Shown in pieces: positions 8,318 through 16,712 of a stretch of DNA of 64,000 bases. The position numbers and the translations under genes were made by a program. The notes under the pieces are model-generated. The model did not search any database and was not told the origin of the DNA. It saw only the letters and a program-made list of their open reading frames with translations. This stretch comes from Paenibacillus ihbetae. Lineage in GTDB: Bacteria > Bacillota > Bacilli > Paenibacillales > Paenibacillaceae. Each line of letters opens with the position of its first letter. The first letter of the stretch is position 1. Where the stretch lies: NCBI RefSeq assembly GCF_002741055.1, contig NZ_CP016809.1, positions 558,001 through 622,000 on the forward strand. Direction: 5' to 3'.

Positions 8318-9313
8318 TTATAATGCGCATTCCTCAATCTCAAAGCCCATATCTTCAATCATGCCCCAGTCGGCTGCATGCGCCTGGCCGGACGTTGTCA
8401 GGTAATCGCCGATGAAGATGGAATTGGCTGCGTACAAACCGAGCGGCTGCAGGGATCTCAGATTGACTTCCCGGCCGCCCGCGATCCGAATCTCCTTCGA
8501 CGGGTTGACAAATCGCATCATCGCCAGAATTTTCAAGCACATCCTCGGCGTGAGCTCCTTCCTCCCTTCCATCGGCGTGCCGTCAATCGCGTTCAGGAAA
8601 TTGCAGGGGATCGAATCCGCATCAAGCTCTTTCAGTGCGAATGCAATCTGCACCCGTTCCTCCAGGCTTTCGCCCATCCCGAAAATTGCACCTGAGCACG
8701 GGGACATGCCGGAGGCTGCCGCCTGCTTGACCGTGTCCACGCGTTGATCATACGTGTGCGTCGTTGTGATGTTTGCATAATTGTCCCGGGACGTATTGAG
8801 GTTGTGGTTGTACCGGTGCACTCCCGCTTCAGCTAGCTCCGCCGCATGTTGTTCGCTAAGAAAGCCCAGGCAGCAGCACACCTTCAAGTCCGTTGTCGCC
8901 CGGATCTCCTTCACCGCTTCGACCACATGCTCCATTTCCCGGTTGGACGGACGCCGGCCGGAAGCAACGATGCAATAGGTTCCGGCTTTGCGTCGGATCG
9001 ACTCCCGGGCACCCTCCAGAATTTTTTCCTTGGTCAGCCATGCGTATTTCTCAATCGGAGCTTCGGATACGATAGACTGCGAGCAATAGCCGCAATCCTC
9101 GGGACACATCCCCGATTTGGCGTTTACGATCATATTCAGCTTTACCTTATTGCCGTAATGCTCTCTGCGAATTCGGTAGGAAGCCTGCATAACGGTCAGC
9201 AGCTCTGCATCATCGCTTTGCAAGATCGCCAACGCTTCTTCCGGTGTTACGGAATACCCTTGCACGATCTGCTCTGCCAGCTTCAGCCAATCCAACTGAA
9301 CGGAAGTCGTCAT
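8318..9313 (-). CDS. bioB: Biotin synthase
   Basis: Radical-SAM enzyme inserting sulfur into dethiobiotin, the last step of biotin synthesis, in the cytoplasm. 331 residues, family length. The SAM-cluster motif CPEDCGYCSQS gives Cys70, Cys74 and Cys77. The downstream cluster region is seen in VCCCLGFLS, YNHNLNTS and RIAGGREVNLR (the arginine ligand of the second cluster). The start at ATG 9313 has GAGGAGAAG upstream. No other bio genes are in the window. A BirA operator lies 28 nt upstream. Confidence 0.97.
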   Translation of the reverse strand: MTTSVQLDWLKLAEQIVQGYSVTPEEALAILQSDDAELLTVMQASYRIRREHYGNKVKLNMIVNAKSGMCPEDCGYCSQSIVSEAPIEKYAWLTKEKILEGARESIRRKAGTYCIVASGRRPSNREMEHVVEAVKEIRATTDLKVCCCLGFLSEQHAAELAEAGVHRYNHNLNTSRDNYANITTTHTYDQRVDTVKQAAASGMSPCSGAIFGMGESLEERVQIAFALKELDADSIPCNFLNAIDGTPMEGRKELTPRMCLKILAMMRFVNPSKEIRIAGGREVNLRSLQPLGLYAANSIFIGDYLTTSGQAHAADWGMIEDMGFEIEECAL

Positions 9314-9341
9314 CTCTCACTTCTCCTCTATCAATCAAATC

Positions 9342-9378
9342 AATGTCAACCTATAAGCATCGATATTAGGTTGACATT
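9342..9378 (-). promoter_or_regulatory. BirA operator of bioB
   Basis: Perfect 11-nt inverted arms AATGTCAACCT / AGGTTGACATT, 15 nt apart. This is the layout of Firmicute BirA sites (two TTAAC-type half sites about 15 nt apart). Biotinyl-AMP-loaded BirA bound here would repress bioB when biotin is plentiful. Confidence 0.88.
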
Positions 9379-9385
9379 ATGGGTA

Positions 9386-9412
9386 ATCATACCATAGGAG
9401 CTCAGGTGACAA
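9386..9412 (-). promoter_or_regulatory. Candidate extended -10 promoter of bioB
   Basis: On the minus strand TGG-TATGAT (TATGAT at 9386-9391) forms an extended -10, with TTGTCA (9407-9412) 15 nt further up. Transcription would start about at the edge of the BirA operator. Confidence 0.5.
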
Positions 9413-9496
9413 CAATACATATTCGACAAACCCAAGGATGGATCAGCCTTCGCTCTTTGGTCAACGAGATGCAAAAGGTTGTTTATGAACGAACAA

Positions 9497-9540
9497 AGGA
9501 GCCGCTTCTCAGGCGATGAATCGCCCGTGAAACAGCTCCT
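9497..9540 (-). terminator. Terminator of the LTA synthase gene
   Basis: Long imperfect stem with ends AGGAGC / GCTCCT and an inner GGCGAT / ATCGCC, followed on the minus strand by TTTGTTCG. It lies 33 nt past the stop. Confidence 0.72.
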
Positions 9541-9572
9541 AGTTATTACCCGCTCCTTGCGTCATCCTTGCT

Positions 9573-11489
9573 TCAAGGCTCCCGCTTCGGAAGCATCTTG
9601 ACATAGTCGTCCGACAGCTTCATCAACTGCAAAATATAATCATAATCCTGCCGGTATGGCATCAGGTCGTCAACCGGCTCCATCGTCTTGATGGATACGG
9701 CGGTTCCATCCTCAAAGCCGTCTCCGGGAACGAACAAAATGTCGTTATTGAAGAACGAGCCTGTCGGGAGATAGTAGCGCATGCCTATCACATTTCGCTT
9801 TACATTCAGCAGGTCATGCCCGAATGCCGTAAACTGTTCGTCCTTAAGCGAGATGCCGAGCAGGTTCGCTACGGTCGGGAGGATATCAACCTGCCCCCCC
9901 ACCTGTTCAATCGTGCGCCCCTTGTCCATGCCCGGAACATGAATAATCAGCGGAATATTGAAGCGGCTGATCCGTTCATGGTAGGGAATGCCCAATACCT
10001 GCGAGATCATATTCGCATCGGCTTCCGCCGGATTGATGCCGAAATGATCGCCATACACGACAAGGACCGTCTCGTCCCACATCCCGTTTTGCTTCAGCCG
10101 ATCCACCAAGGTGCCCAGCGCATAATCCGAGTAGTTCACCGATTGCAGGTAGTTCCCAAGGTGGGTACCCTTGAGCTCGGCCGGTAGCCCCAATCTCGCA
10201 AATTCCTCCTTCACGGTGTACGGAGAATGATTCGAGACCGTAATCATATGCGCATAGGACAGCTTATTCTGCTGTCGGTTCTCGATCAGCTTCTCCATCC
10301 CGACGCGAAACAGCTCTTCATCCGAAGGGCCGAAGTCATTAAAATGATCATTCGTATAATAAGGCTTATCAAAAAAATGTTGAAAATCCAGAGCAGGATA
10401 CAATTTATTCCGATCCCAGAACTTCAGGTCGTTGACATGAAACGTGCTGGTGACATACCCGTGCTGACCCAATAGTCTCGGAAGGCTTGGCAGCTCCTTG
10501 CTGCCGAAGCCGGTCGACATCGCGACCGTACCCGTCGGATAGATGGATGTATTGACCGCGAACTCGGCGTCCGAGGTGTTTCCTTGCCCGATCTGCTGGA
10601 AAATATGCGGGAAATACAACCCTTCCTTCGCCAGCTTGTTCATAACAGGCGTAATTTCCTGCCCGTCCAGGGACTGGCCGATCGGGAATCGCTGGAGCGA
10701 TTCCATCTGTACGATGATCAGGTTTTTGCCTTTCGCTGCCCCGAACCCTTCAGGCTTCTTCTCCTGGTCGTCACCGTAGGGATACGATGCCTGCAGCTTC
10801 CGGATCTCTCCGATTTTCTCTTGCAGATTTCCCTGCGCCAGTGCTCGGTTCTCCTGCGATTGCCGGACGACGGCAGATACCTGATAATTCATGAAGCCCA
10901 TGTTTTCCGCCCGGACAATTTCATTCTCGATCCCCCATGCCTTCCTCACGATCAAAACAGAGAGCACCAAGGTTAGCACTAATATGCCTCCCATGGCCAT
11001 CCGCCACTTCATGCCAGATCTTGCGGAAGAAATATAGGACCGCTGCGTACTGAAATGCAGTCCTCTATGTGCGCGTGCACGTATTTTCCGAACCATAATG
11101 ACCAGCAGAACGATCAGCAAATCCAGAAAGAATAAAAAATGCGCAGGCTCCAGCAAAGGAATAATGCTGGATCTCACCTGATTCACCTGACCTAGCCCTG
11201 CCATGGCTGTATACGTCGGTATGGACCCGAAATGTACGTTATAAACAGCCGAAGCGAACAGAATGAAGGAGAAGATGAGATTGATCACCCCGTAAGCGGT
11301 TTTCTTGCCTTTCATCGGAAGCAGCAGCTCCAGCAAACTGAGCAGGGCCAGAAGGGATAGCGCATCCGTCAGCACTTTTCCCCATGCCACCCCGTTAAAC
11401 AAGAACACCCTTAATAGGATGAGCTTTAAGAATAATGTCAAAAACATAAAAATATATATTTTCAACCTATGTTCATGATTCCGATCCAT
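9573..11489 (-). CDS. Lipoteichoic acid synthase family protein (sulfatase fold)
   Basis: 638 residues from ATG 11489, which follows AAAAGAGGGATCGAGTC; the frame is open 42 codons further. Five N-terminal membrane helices lie within residues 10-185, then an extracytoplasmic sulfatase-type domain. Metal-site Glu263 (IIVQMESLQ) and the catalytic Thr305 in GQGNTSDAEF are present, as are VVYGDHFG and FNIPLIIHVPG. LTA synthases polymerise glycerol phosphate from phosphatidylglycerol onto a glycolipid anchor at the outer membrane face. Which LTA paralogue (synthase or primase) this is cannot be told. Confidence 0.92.
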   Translation of the reverse strand: MDRNHEHRLKIYIFMFLTLFLKLILLRVFLFNGVAWGKVLTDALSLLALLSLLELLLPMKGKKTAYGVINLIFSFILFASAVYNVHFGSIPTYTAMAGLGQVNQVRSSIIPLLEPAHFLFFLDLLIVLLVIMVRKIRARAHRGLHFSTQRSYISSARSGMKWRMAMGGILVLTLVLSVLIVRKAWGIENEIVRAENMGFMNYQVSAVVRQSQENRALAQGNLQEKIGEIRKLQASYPYGDDQEKKPEGFGAAKGKNLIIVQMESLQRFPIGQSLDGQEITPVMNKLAKEGLYFPHIFQQIGQGNTSDAEFAVNTSIYPTGTVAMSTGFGSKELPSLPRLLGQHGYVTSTFHVNDLKFWDRNKLYPALDFQHFFDKPYYTNDHFNDFGPSDEELFRVGMEKLIENRQQNKLSYAHMITVSNHSPYTVKEEFARLGLPAELKGTHLGNYLQSVNYSDYALGTLVDRLKQNGMWDETVLVVYGDHFGINPAEADANMISQVLGIPYHERISRFNIPLIIHVPGMDKGRTIEQVGGQVDILPTVANLLGISLKDEQFTAFGHDLLNVKRNVIGMRYYLPTGSFFNNDILFVPGDGFEDGTAVSIKTMEPVDDLMPYRQDYDYILQLMKLSDDYVKMLPKREP

Positions 11490-11678
11490 GACTCGATCCC
11501 TCTTTTGTAAAATGAATTTAAACGTGCAGCCTCCATTATAACAGGAATGTAAAATCCGATCTAATTCCAAGGCCTCCCTCGCCCATTCCTTCCCCCGAGG
11601 GGTCAATTGTCTCATGCGGAAGGGCCCCGTTCAGCGTAGGATAGAGCATCCTATACTACAAGGCTGGAGGGACCATTC

Positions 11679-12596
11679 ATGAAGATGGTTGTAACCGGCG
11701 GAGCGGGTTTTATCGGGTACCACCTGGTGAACGGACTCGTTAATCGCGGATACGAGGTTCATGTTATAGATAATCTGACAACCGGTGATCCCGGCCGCCT
11801 GCACAGTGAGGCGATTTTGCATGTGGCCGATGTGAACAGCCCCCATACCACGGAGTATATCGCGAGGCTAAAACCGGACGTTGTCTTTCATCTTGCCGCC
11901 CAGGCCGATGTGCAGCGTTCGATCACGAATCCGAGACTGGACGCGGATGCGAACATCATGGGGACCCTGAACCTGCTTGAAGCATGCCGCAAAGCAGGTG
12001 TGCGCAAGCTCGTGTATGCATCGACGGCCGGAGTATATGGTGATCTTGAAAAGCCCGAGCTCCACGAGAACGACCCGCTCTCGCCTATCTCTTTCTATGC
12101 GTTATCGAAAATGGTAGGCGAACATTATGTGAAGCTCTATCACCTCTTCTTCGGCTTGACCTACACCATTCTGCGGTACGGCAACGTATATGGACCGGGT
12201 CAGACGCCCAAGGGCGAGGGCGGCGTCGTGGCCGTATTCGGGGATCGGCTGCTCCAGAAGCTGCCGCTTCACATATATGGGGACGGCAGCCAGACGAGAG
12301 ACTTTATTTTTGTCAAGGACGTCGTGGAAGCCAACCTGGCAGCCATCCATCATGGCGATCAGGAGATTCTGCACGTCAGCACCGGAGGCAGCCAATCGAT
12401 CAACAATCTGGTCGAGTTGATTCGTCGCAATCATCCCGAACCGATCCATATTGAATATCACCCCGCAAAGCCGGGTGATATTCACCATAGCTGCCTGAAC
12501 AATTCCCGAGCCCGCGAGGTTCTGGGGTGGACTCCCCGTTACCGGCTTGAGAATGGCATTGCGGAAACCTACCAATCCTGGCTCCAGCAGAAATAG
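11679..12596 (+). CDS. NAD-dependent sugar epimerase/dehydratase (extended SDR, UDP-glucose 4-epimerase-like)
   Basis: 305 residues. Nucleotide-binding TGGAGFIGYHL at residues 6-16, catalytic YALSK at 140-144 with Ser/Thr in YASTAGVYG, and the family motif YGDGSQTRDFIFVKDV. The best functional guess is epimerisation of a UDP-hexose (GalE type); related enzymes act on other nucleotide sugars, so no symbol is given. GGAGGGACC precedes ATG 11679. It is divergent from the LTA synthase gene and heads the region containing three glycosyltransferases, so it may supply an activated sugar. Confidence 0.88.
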   Translation: MKMVVTGGAGFIGYHLVNGLVNRGYEVHVIDNLTTGDPGRLHSEAILHVADVNSPHTTEYIARLKPDVVFHLAAQADVQRSITNPRLDADANIMGTLNLLEACRKAGVRKLVYASTAGVYGDLEKPELHENDPLSPISFYALSKMVGEHYVKLYHLFFGLTYTILRYGNVYGPGQTPKGEGGVVAVFGDRLLQKLPLHIYGDGSQTRDFIFVKDVVEANLAAIHHGDQEILHVSTGGSQSINNLVELIRRNHPEPIHIEYHPAKPGDIHHSCLNNSRAREVLGWTPRYRLENGIAETYQSWLQQK

Positions 12597-12662
12597 GAAG
12601 GCCCGAGCTCCTTTTCCCGCATCCCTTTTCGGGCGGGAAGAGCTGACGGTAATCACTTAAAA

Positions 12663-12707
12663 CAATAGCCCGGCTCGATTCCTGGAGTGGAATGAGCCGG
12701 GCTATTG
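12663..12707. terminator. Long hairpin between the epimerase and the convergent glycosyltransferase
   Basis: 14-bp stem CAATAGCCCGGCTC / GAGCCGGGCTATTG extended by ATTCC/GGAAT. A TTTTAAG run follows it on the minus strand; it has little T on the plus side. Confidence 0.75.
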
Positions 12708-12714
12708 GTCACGG

Positions 12715-12758
12715 TGCAAGTCCCTTTTCGGGACGTGCTGCCCCCTCGGAGCTCCGCT
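12715..12758 (+). repeat. Dispersed 44-nt repeat, copy A
   Basis: TGCAAGTCCCTTTTCGGGAC followed by GTGCTGCCCCCTCGGAGCTC. It is closely similar to copy B (12765-12808) and copy C (31983-32026). Each begins with a small hairpin (AAGTCC...GGAC) and ends GGAGC(T/C)C(C)GC. Confidence 0.8.
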
Positions 12759-12764
12759 CAACCC

Positions 12765-12808
12765 GCACAAGTCCTTTTTCAGGACTTGCTGTACTCCCGG
12801 AGCTCCGC
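12765..12808 (+). repeat. Dispersed 44-nt repeat, copy B
   Basis: Direct repeat of copy A, 50 nt further on. Its hairpin CAAGTCC-TTTTTCA-GGACTTG is perfect, 7 bp. Confidence 0.8.
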
Positions 12809-12841
12809 AAATCAAGTAGTTGTTCACCCGAACTGACCCGC

Positions 12842-12922
12842 TTTGCATGTTTTTCCGGACCATTCCGGCCAAAACCCATGCAAGCTGGCCTGCTCAGTAC
12901 GACACTTCGTACAAAGCAGGCC
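12842..12922. repeat. Two adjacent intergenic palindromes
   Basis: TTGCATG ... CATGCAA (about 12843-12883, with CCGG pairs inside) is followed by GGCCTGCT ... AGCAGGCC (12887-12922, with GTACGA/TCGTAC inside). They lie just past the glycosyltransferase stop without a T-run, so they may be mRNA 3' stabilisers rather than terminators. Together with the 44-nt repeats they fill 12597-12935, where no gene is seen. Confidence 0.55.
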
Positions 12923-12935
12923 GTGCTCGCGCTCC

Positions 12936-14003
12936 TCACAGCCCGATCGCCTGAAGCATGGAGGCAAAGTTCATCGCATACAGATGCGGATTAAAGCTCT
13001 CGTGCACATGGTTCTTTGCTCGCGTCCGGATGTGCTCTCGCAATCCCTGGTTCCTCATCAGCTCAAGCCCCTCCTGGACCGCATGCTGGATGTTCCCCAG
13101 CACATAGAACTTTCCCGTTTCGTTATGATACACCGAGGTCGAGACGCCGTCCGAATCCGTCGTAAGCACCGGACAGCGGCAGCTCATCGCCTCAAGCACC
13201 GCATACGGTGCTCCTTCCACCTTCGAGGTGCTGCACAGGAAGCCTCCAGAGTCCCCGATGATCGAGTAATAGTAAGGCATCTGCGCATTCGGGACATTGG
13301 CTCGGATCGTTAGCCGGTCGGACAAGCCGAGCTCGGCGATCAGCGCGTGAAATTGCTCGCGTTCGGATGGAATGCTCAGCTGATTATCCTCGAACATCCA
13401 TAATTGAAGATCGGGCACATGCTCCTTAAGCTGGTGACCAATATGGAGAAACTCACGCCAGTTCTTATTGTCCTCAATGCGCCCTAGCCATGCTATGATG
13501 GGGCTGGCATGGATCCCATACGGCCTGTACGTGAATTCAGTGCCGTCAAAGCAATTATTGAAATTGAACTGCGGCTTGTTCGGATATAAATCCCGAAACA
13601 GCGCGGAAATATGCGGCGTGTTCGGATTGAGCAGCCCGTCCGCATAGGCGTTCACATAAGGAACGGCTTGAGTCAGCTGTGCCTGGGCCACGCTTCTTGG
13701 TCCGTAGCCCTGAATTTCCAGCAGCATTTTTCCCTGGAAGCCCAGCATCCGGAATCTTGGGAAGCTTGCATGATCCGTCGTCACCACAATGCAGTCAAAG
13801 CCGCACGAATCCAGGATATGCTTGATCTCAATATCGTTTCGGGTTACATATATCGGAAAATCCGCAGGATTCTGCATCCCTGAGCCCCAGGAATAATACA
13901 GGCAATGGGATTCCATTCCTGCCAGACGGAGCGCACGGCATCTTTGTCTGTTCAATGTCTCGACGCCTCCGCTCGGTACATAGTATACGAACAGCACCTT
14001 CAT
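12936..14003 (-). CDS. Glycosyltransferase, GT4-like (GT-B fold)
   Basis: 355 residues from ATG 14003, which follows AAAGGAGGGCCCGAC. N-terminal MKVLFVYYVPSGGVETLNRQR is a GT-B acceptor-domain start. The C-terminal half holds IIAWLGRIEDNKNW (nucleotide-sugar domain entry) and the E-x7-E type segment EGAPYAVLEAMSCRCPVL around residue 265. It would transfer a sugar from a nucleotide donor; donor and acceptor are unknown. The gene for a small beta-rich protein lies 13 nt upstream on the same strand, suggesting a shared transcript. Confidence 0.85.
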   Translation of the reverse strand: MKVLFVYYVPSGGVETLNRQRCRALRLAGMESHCLYYSWGSGMQNPADFPIYVTRNDIEIKHILDSCGFDCIVVTTDHASFPRFRMLGFQGKMLLEIQGYGPRSVAQAQLTQAVPYVNAYADGLLNPNTPHISALFRDLYPNKPQFNFNNCFDGTEFTYRPYGIHASPIIAWLGRIEDNKNWREFLHIGHQLKEHVPDLQLWMFEDNQLSIPSEREQFHALIAELGLSDRLTIRANVPNAQMPYYYSIIGDSGGFLCSTSKVEGAPYAVLEAMSCRCPVLTTDSDGVSTSVYHNETGKFYVLGNIQHAVQEGLELMRNQGLREHIRTRAKNHVHESFNPHLYAMNFASMLQAIGL

Positions 14004-14016
14004 GTCGGGCCCTCCT

Positions 14017-14352
14017 TTATTCGATCGCATAAAAATCGGAATTGGAAAATACGGCTACAAGCTGACCCTGATTTTTGGCATGCACCGTTATTTGCGTAGA
14101 GTACGTGTAGTTGATGTTCGTTACGAGCAGTAAGCTGAACGTTAAATTTTGGTTCGTGATATCCGGCACTGTCACGGTCGCCCCCGCTGCGGCATGCACC
14201 AGCCCGACGTAATAAACGCCATGGGGATAATACCCGTGGATCAGTACGTCAAAAGCCTCCCCGCCCGTGTTCGTAATCGTCAGATCGACCGACTGGATAT
14301 ATCTCGCATCAATCCTTCCGTACTCGACAGCATCTAATCGAAAGATAGACAT
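14017..14352 (-). CDS. Small beta-rich protein of unknown function
   Basis: 111 residues, not recognised. No signal peptide, membrane helix or cysteine. Composition is rich in alternating hydrophobic/Thr/Asn stretches (SVDLTITNTGGEAFDV, ATVTVPDITNQNLTFSLLLV), suggesting a beta-sandwich like that of spore-surface or appendage subunits. CAGGAGGGAATAGG precedes ATG 14352. It ends 13 nt before the glycosyltransferase start, so the two are probably co-transcribed, and it could be the acceptor that the neighbouring transferases modify; this is inference. Confidence 0.72.
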   Translation of the reverse strand: MSIFRLDAVEYGRIDARYIQSVDLTITNTGGEAFDVLIHGYYPHGVYYVGLVHAAAGATVTVPDITNQNLTFSLLLVTNINYTYSTQITVHAKNQGQLVAVFSNSDFYAIE

Positions 14353-14542
14353 CCTATTCCCTCCTGCTGTTACAGCATCATTAATAACAGGGTATGTACC
14401 TTAGCCTGAATGGGAAGGGCATCTCCATTAGAGGCGATCATCCAATTGTGTTCCTACTATTCAGCGGTCCAAGCCGTATATCCCGGACTTGCATTTAATA
14501 TTACGAGCCATATTTATTAAGCGAAAGGATCGGTGATTCACC

Positions 14543-15169
14543 TTGGCAACGCTGCAGGATATAAAAGGACCCTATTCGGCAATCTTCAGCTTGGGTAATA
14601 ACTGCCTGCCTGCGGTACAGTTAAAAGCCCACGGCTTACGTAAATTCGCCGGCCCTCTTGACTGGATGTCCAGTCTCAAGCTTCCCCAGGTTACCAGATT
14701 ACTTCGCAACCGGTTTCAAGGCATGCTTCATTATCCGAATTTAATGCTGGCAAACCAAGCCACCCATGAGCTGTATAATGTCGTGGATTTGGAGTATGAG
14801 TTGTATTTGAATCATGACTTTTTCGTTCACAGCAATTTCCCTCCCCATTTTGCCGCCTACCCTGAGGTTAAAGCCAAATATGACCGTCGCATTGCAAGGT
14901 TTCTTCAAACCTTAGCAAGCGGGGGGCGGGTTCTCTTCATCCGTACGGATTCAAGCTATGAAGACGTCAAGGAGCTGGAAGCTGTGCTGACGGAACTGTG
15001 TGCGGGGCCGTTCCACTTACTGGTCGTAAACCATGCGCCGGTTGCCGAAATCGAATGGCTGAACTGGGGGCTGAACCGCGTGTGCGCCATTCACATGCCT
15101 AACCAGGATGAGTGGTACGGCAACGGCTTCCGTTGGACTTTCCTGTTTAACGGAATATACTTGGTTTGA
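14543..15169 (+). CDS. DUF1796 family protein (putative papain-like cysteine peptidase)
   Basis: 208 residues starting at TTG 14543 (AAAGGA about 14 nt upstream; no better start). The N-terminal SLGNNCLPAVQLKAHGLR and GPLDWM match the DUF1796 signature, with Cys25 or so as the supposed nucleophile and later histidines (VVNHAPVAE) as partner candidates. The family is annotated by similarity as papain-like peptidases; activity is unproven. It is divergent from the beta-rich protein and sits between glycosyltransferase genes, a context typical of surface polysaccharide or glycoprotein loci. Confidence 0.75.
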   Translation: MATLQDIKGPYSAIFSLGNNCLPAVQLKAHGLRKFAGPLDWMSSLKLPQVTRLLRNRFQGMLHYPNLMLANQATHELYNVVDLEYELYLNHDFFVHSNFPPHFAAYPEVKAKYDRRIARFLQTLASGGRVLFIRTDSSYEDVKELEAVLTELCAGPFHLLVVNHAPVAEIEWLNWGLNRVCAIHMPNQDEWYGNGFRWTFLFNGIYLV

Positions 15170-15225
15170 AGGACGTGCGGAATATTGCTCAGCTGTTCTT
15201 ACAAAACAAATTTGAAAACACCTCA

Positions 15226-15260
15226 AAAGGCAGGTCATGAGCGCGCCATGACCTGCCTTT
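15226..15260. terminator. Bidirectional terminator
   Basis: Perfect 14-bp stem AAAGGCAGGTCATG / CATGACCTGCCTTT with a 7-nt loop, between the DUF1796 gene and the small convergent gene. T/A tails on both sides. Confidence 0.85.
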
Positions 15261-15295
15261 ATAGTGTAGATCCTTCCTGCTCCATCCCTGTCCGC

Positions 15296-15460
15296 TCAAA
15301 TATAATTCACCGGTTCATCCGGAAGCTTGTAATCTTTGGGCAGCGATTGCATGATTCGGTTCCATACCGTATAGTTGACCATCTGCTGCGGAGTCGATAC
15401 CTGGTTAACAAAAAGACGATTATACAAATCGCTCATCACCATAAACGCTTCCTGGTTCAT
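15296..15460 (-). CDS. Small protein (54 aa) downstream of a glycosyltransferase
   Basis: Starts at ATG 15460 after TTAAGGGGGACTTGT, 11 nt past the stop of the upstream glycosyltransferase. Sequence begins MNQEAFMVMSDLYNRLFVNQ and ends LPDEPVNYI. It looks helical and soluble, with no signal peptide. I do not recognise it. The good ribosome site and tight spacing argue for a real gene translated from the glycosyltransferase mRNA. Confidence 0.6.
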   Translation of the reverse strand: MNQEAFMVMSDLYNRLFVNQVSTPQQMVNYTVWNRIMQSLPKDYKLPDEPVNYI

Positions 15461-15471
15461 ACAAGTCCCCC

Positions 15472-16698
15472 TTAAGAAGATTTTTGCGCAAGGGCGCTGT
15501 AATAAATGTTCAATATCCGGTCGATCATCTGGTCCATGGACCAATGCTGCTGTGCAAAGCTTCTCGCATTCTGACCCAGATATAGGCGGTAGTCATCATG
15601 CGTCAGCAGCAAATTCAGATGGTGAGCTGTACTCGCTGCATCGTTAACCGGGACGATTAGGCCTGTATGTCCGTGGGTAACCATCTCAGGCAAGCCCCCG
15701 GTAGTGGATACAACGGAAGGAAGGCCCGCCATCTGAGCCTCCATGACCGAAAACGGCTGGTTATCGTGGATACAGGTGTGGACGAAAATATCGGACTGTG
15801 ACAGCAAGGCCGGCACGTTCTGCTGCTCGCCGAGAAAGAACACTTCGTGTTGCAGCGAAGCCTGCACCGTCTGCGCCTCCAGCTCAGCGCGCATAGCCCC
15901 ATCGCCGGCAATCCAGCACACCCAATCCTTGCGCCATTGCTTTAGGATGGCAAGTGCAGACAAAAGGACATGGATTCCCTTGACATGTACCAGTCTCGCT
16001 GGGCAGATGATGACTTTTTTACCTAACGGTCTTTGGATCGTGCTTTCTGCATGATACTTAGCCTGAAATGCCGCTGAATCGAGGCCGTACTGGAACACGG
16101 TCACCCTGTAATCTGGAATTCCGCACTCATGAACAAGGATGTTTTTCGCCCATTGATTCGCCGTGATCATAATATCCGAAGACATGGCGGCATGATATTC
16201 TACCGCAGGGAAATAACGCCACGCTGGGCTCCCCTCTGTCACGCCAAGGGACGGATTGTTCCGAAAGTGATCGCTCATTTCCCGTGATACCGACCCATGA
16301 ACATGCGCGATTAAAGGTGTTTTTTTGGGCTTTACCCTTCCGAGGGAGCGGGCAGCAAAAATATCCTGGGTATGGATAATATCGTATTGATCCAAGCCGA
16401 AATACGCTGCAGCAAGCTCCATGCAGTATCGGCTTAATTCATAGTTTCGGATAATATCATGTTGATTCATGCCGGGGGCTGCTTGCGGGGTGAGCTTGGC
16501 TTCAAGCATTGGAAGCAGTTCGGCCTTGGAAAGCTCCAGCCCGCGATTGACGATATGGATTTTTTGATAATCCGGACTATCTCCGAGCAAATCGACTTCA
16601 TGGCCGAGCAGCTCCAGCCGTTGCTTGAGCTGCTGCATAAAGTTCCAAACCCCGCCTAAATGGGGGATTAACCAATGGGTAGCCAACAGTATTTTCAT
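15472..16698 (-). CDS. Glycosyltransferase family 4 protein
   Basis: 408 residues from ATG 16698 (GCGGGGGAT upstream; another ATG lies one codon before). MKILLATHWLIPHLGGVWNFMQQL is the GT-B N-terminus; VIICPARLVHVKGIHVLLSAL opens the donor-binding domain, and EAQMAGLPSVVSTTGGLPEMV is the E-x7-E motif near residue 325. It is a retaining nucleotide-sugar transferase of unknown specificity. It starts 14 nt after the stop of the GT2 gene and precedes the 54-aa gene, forming a three-gene minus-strand operon. Confidence 0.9.
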   Translation of the reverse strand: MKILLATHWLIPHLGGVWNFMQQLKQRLELLGHEVDLLGDSPDYQKIHIVNRGLELSKAELLPMLEAKLTPQAAPGMNQHDIIRNYELSRYCMELAAAYFGLDQYDIIHTQDIFAARSLGRVKPKKTPLIAHVHGSVSREMSDHFRNNPSLGVTEGSPAWRYFPAVEYHAAMSSDIMITANQWAKNILVHECGIPDYRVTVFQYGLDSAAFQAKYHAESTIQRPLGKKVIICPARLVHVKGIHVLLSALAILKQWRKDWVCWIAGDGAMRAELEAQTVQASLQHEVFFLGEQQNVPALLSQSDIFVHTCIHDNQPFSVMEAQMAGLPSVVSTTGGLPEMVTHGHTGLIVPVNDAASTAHHLNLLLTHDDYRLYLGQNARSFAQQHWSMDQMIDRILNIYYSALAQKSS

Positions 16699-16712
16699 CA
16701 TATCCCCCGCAG

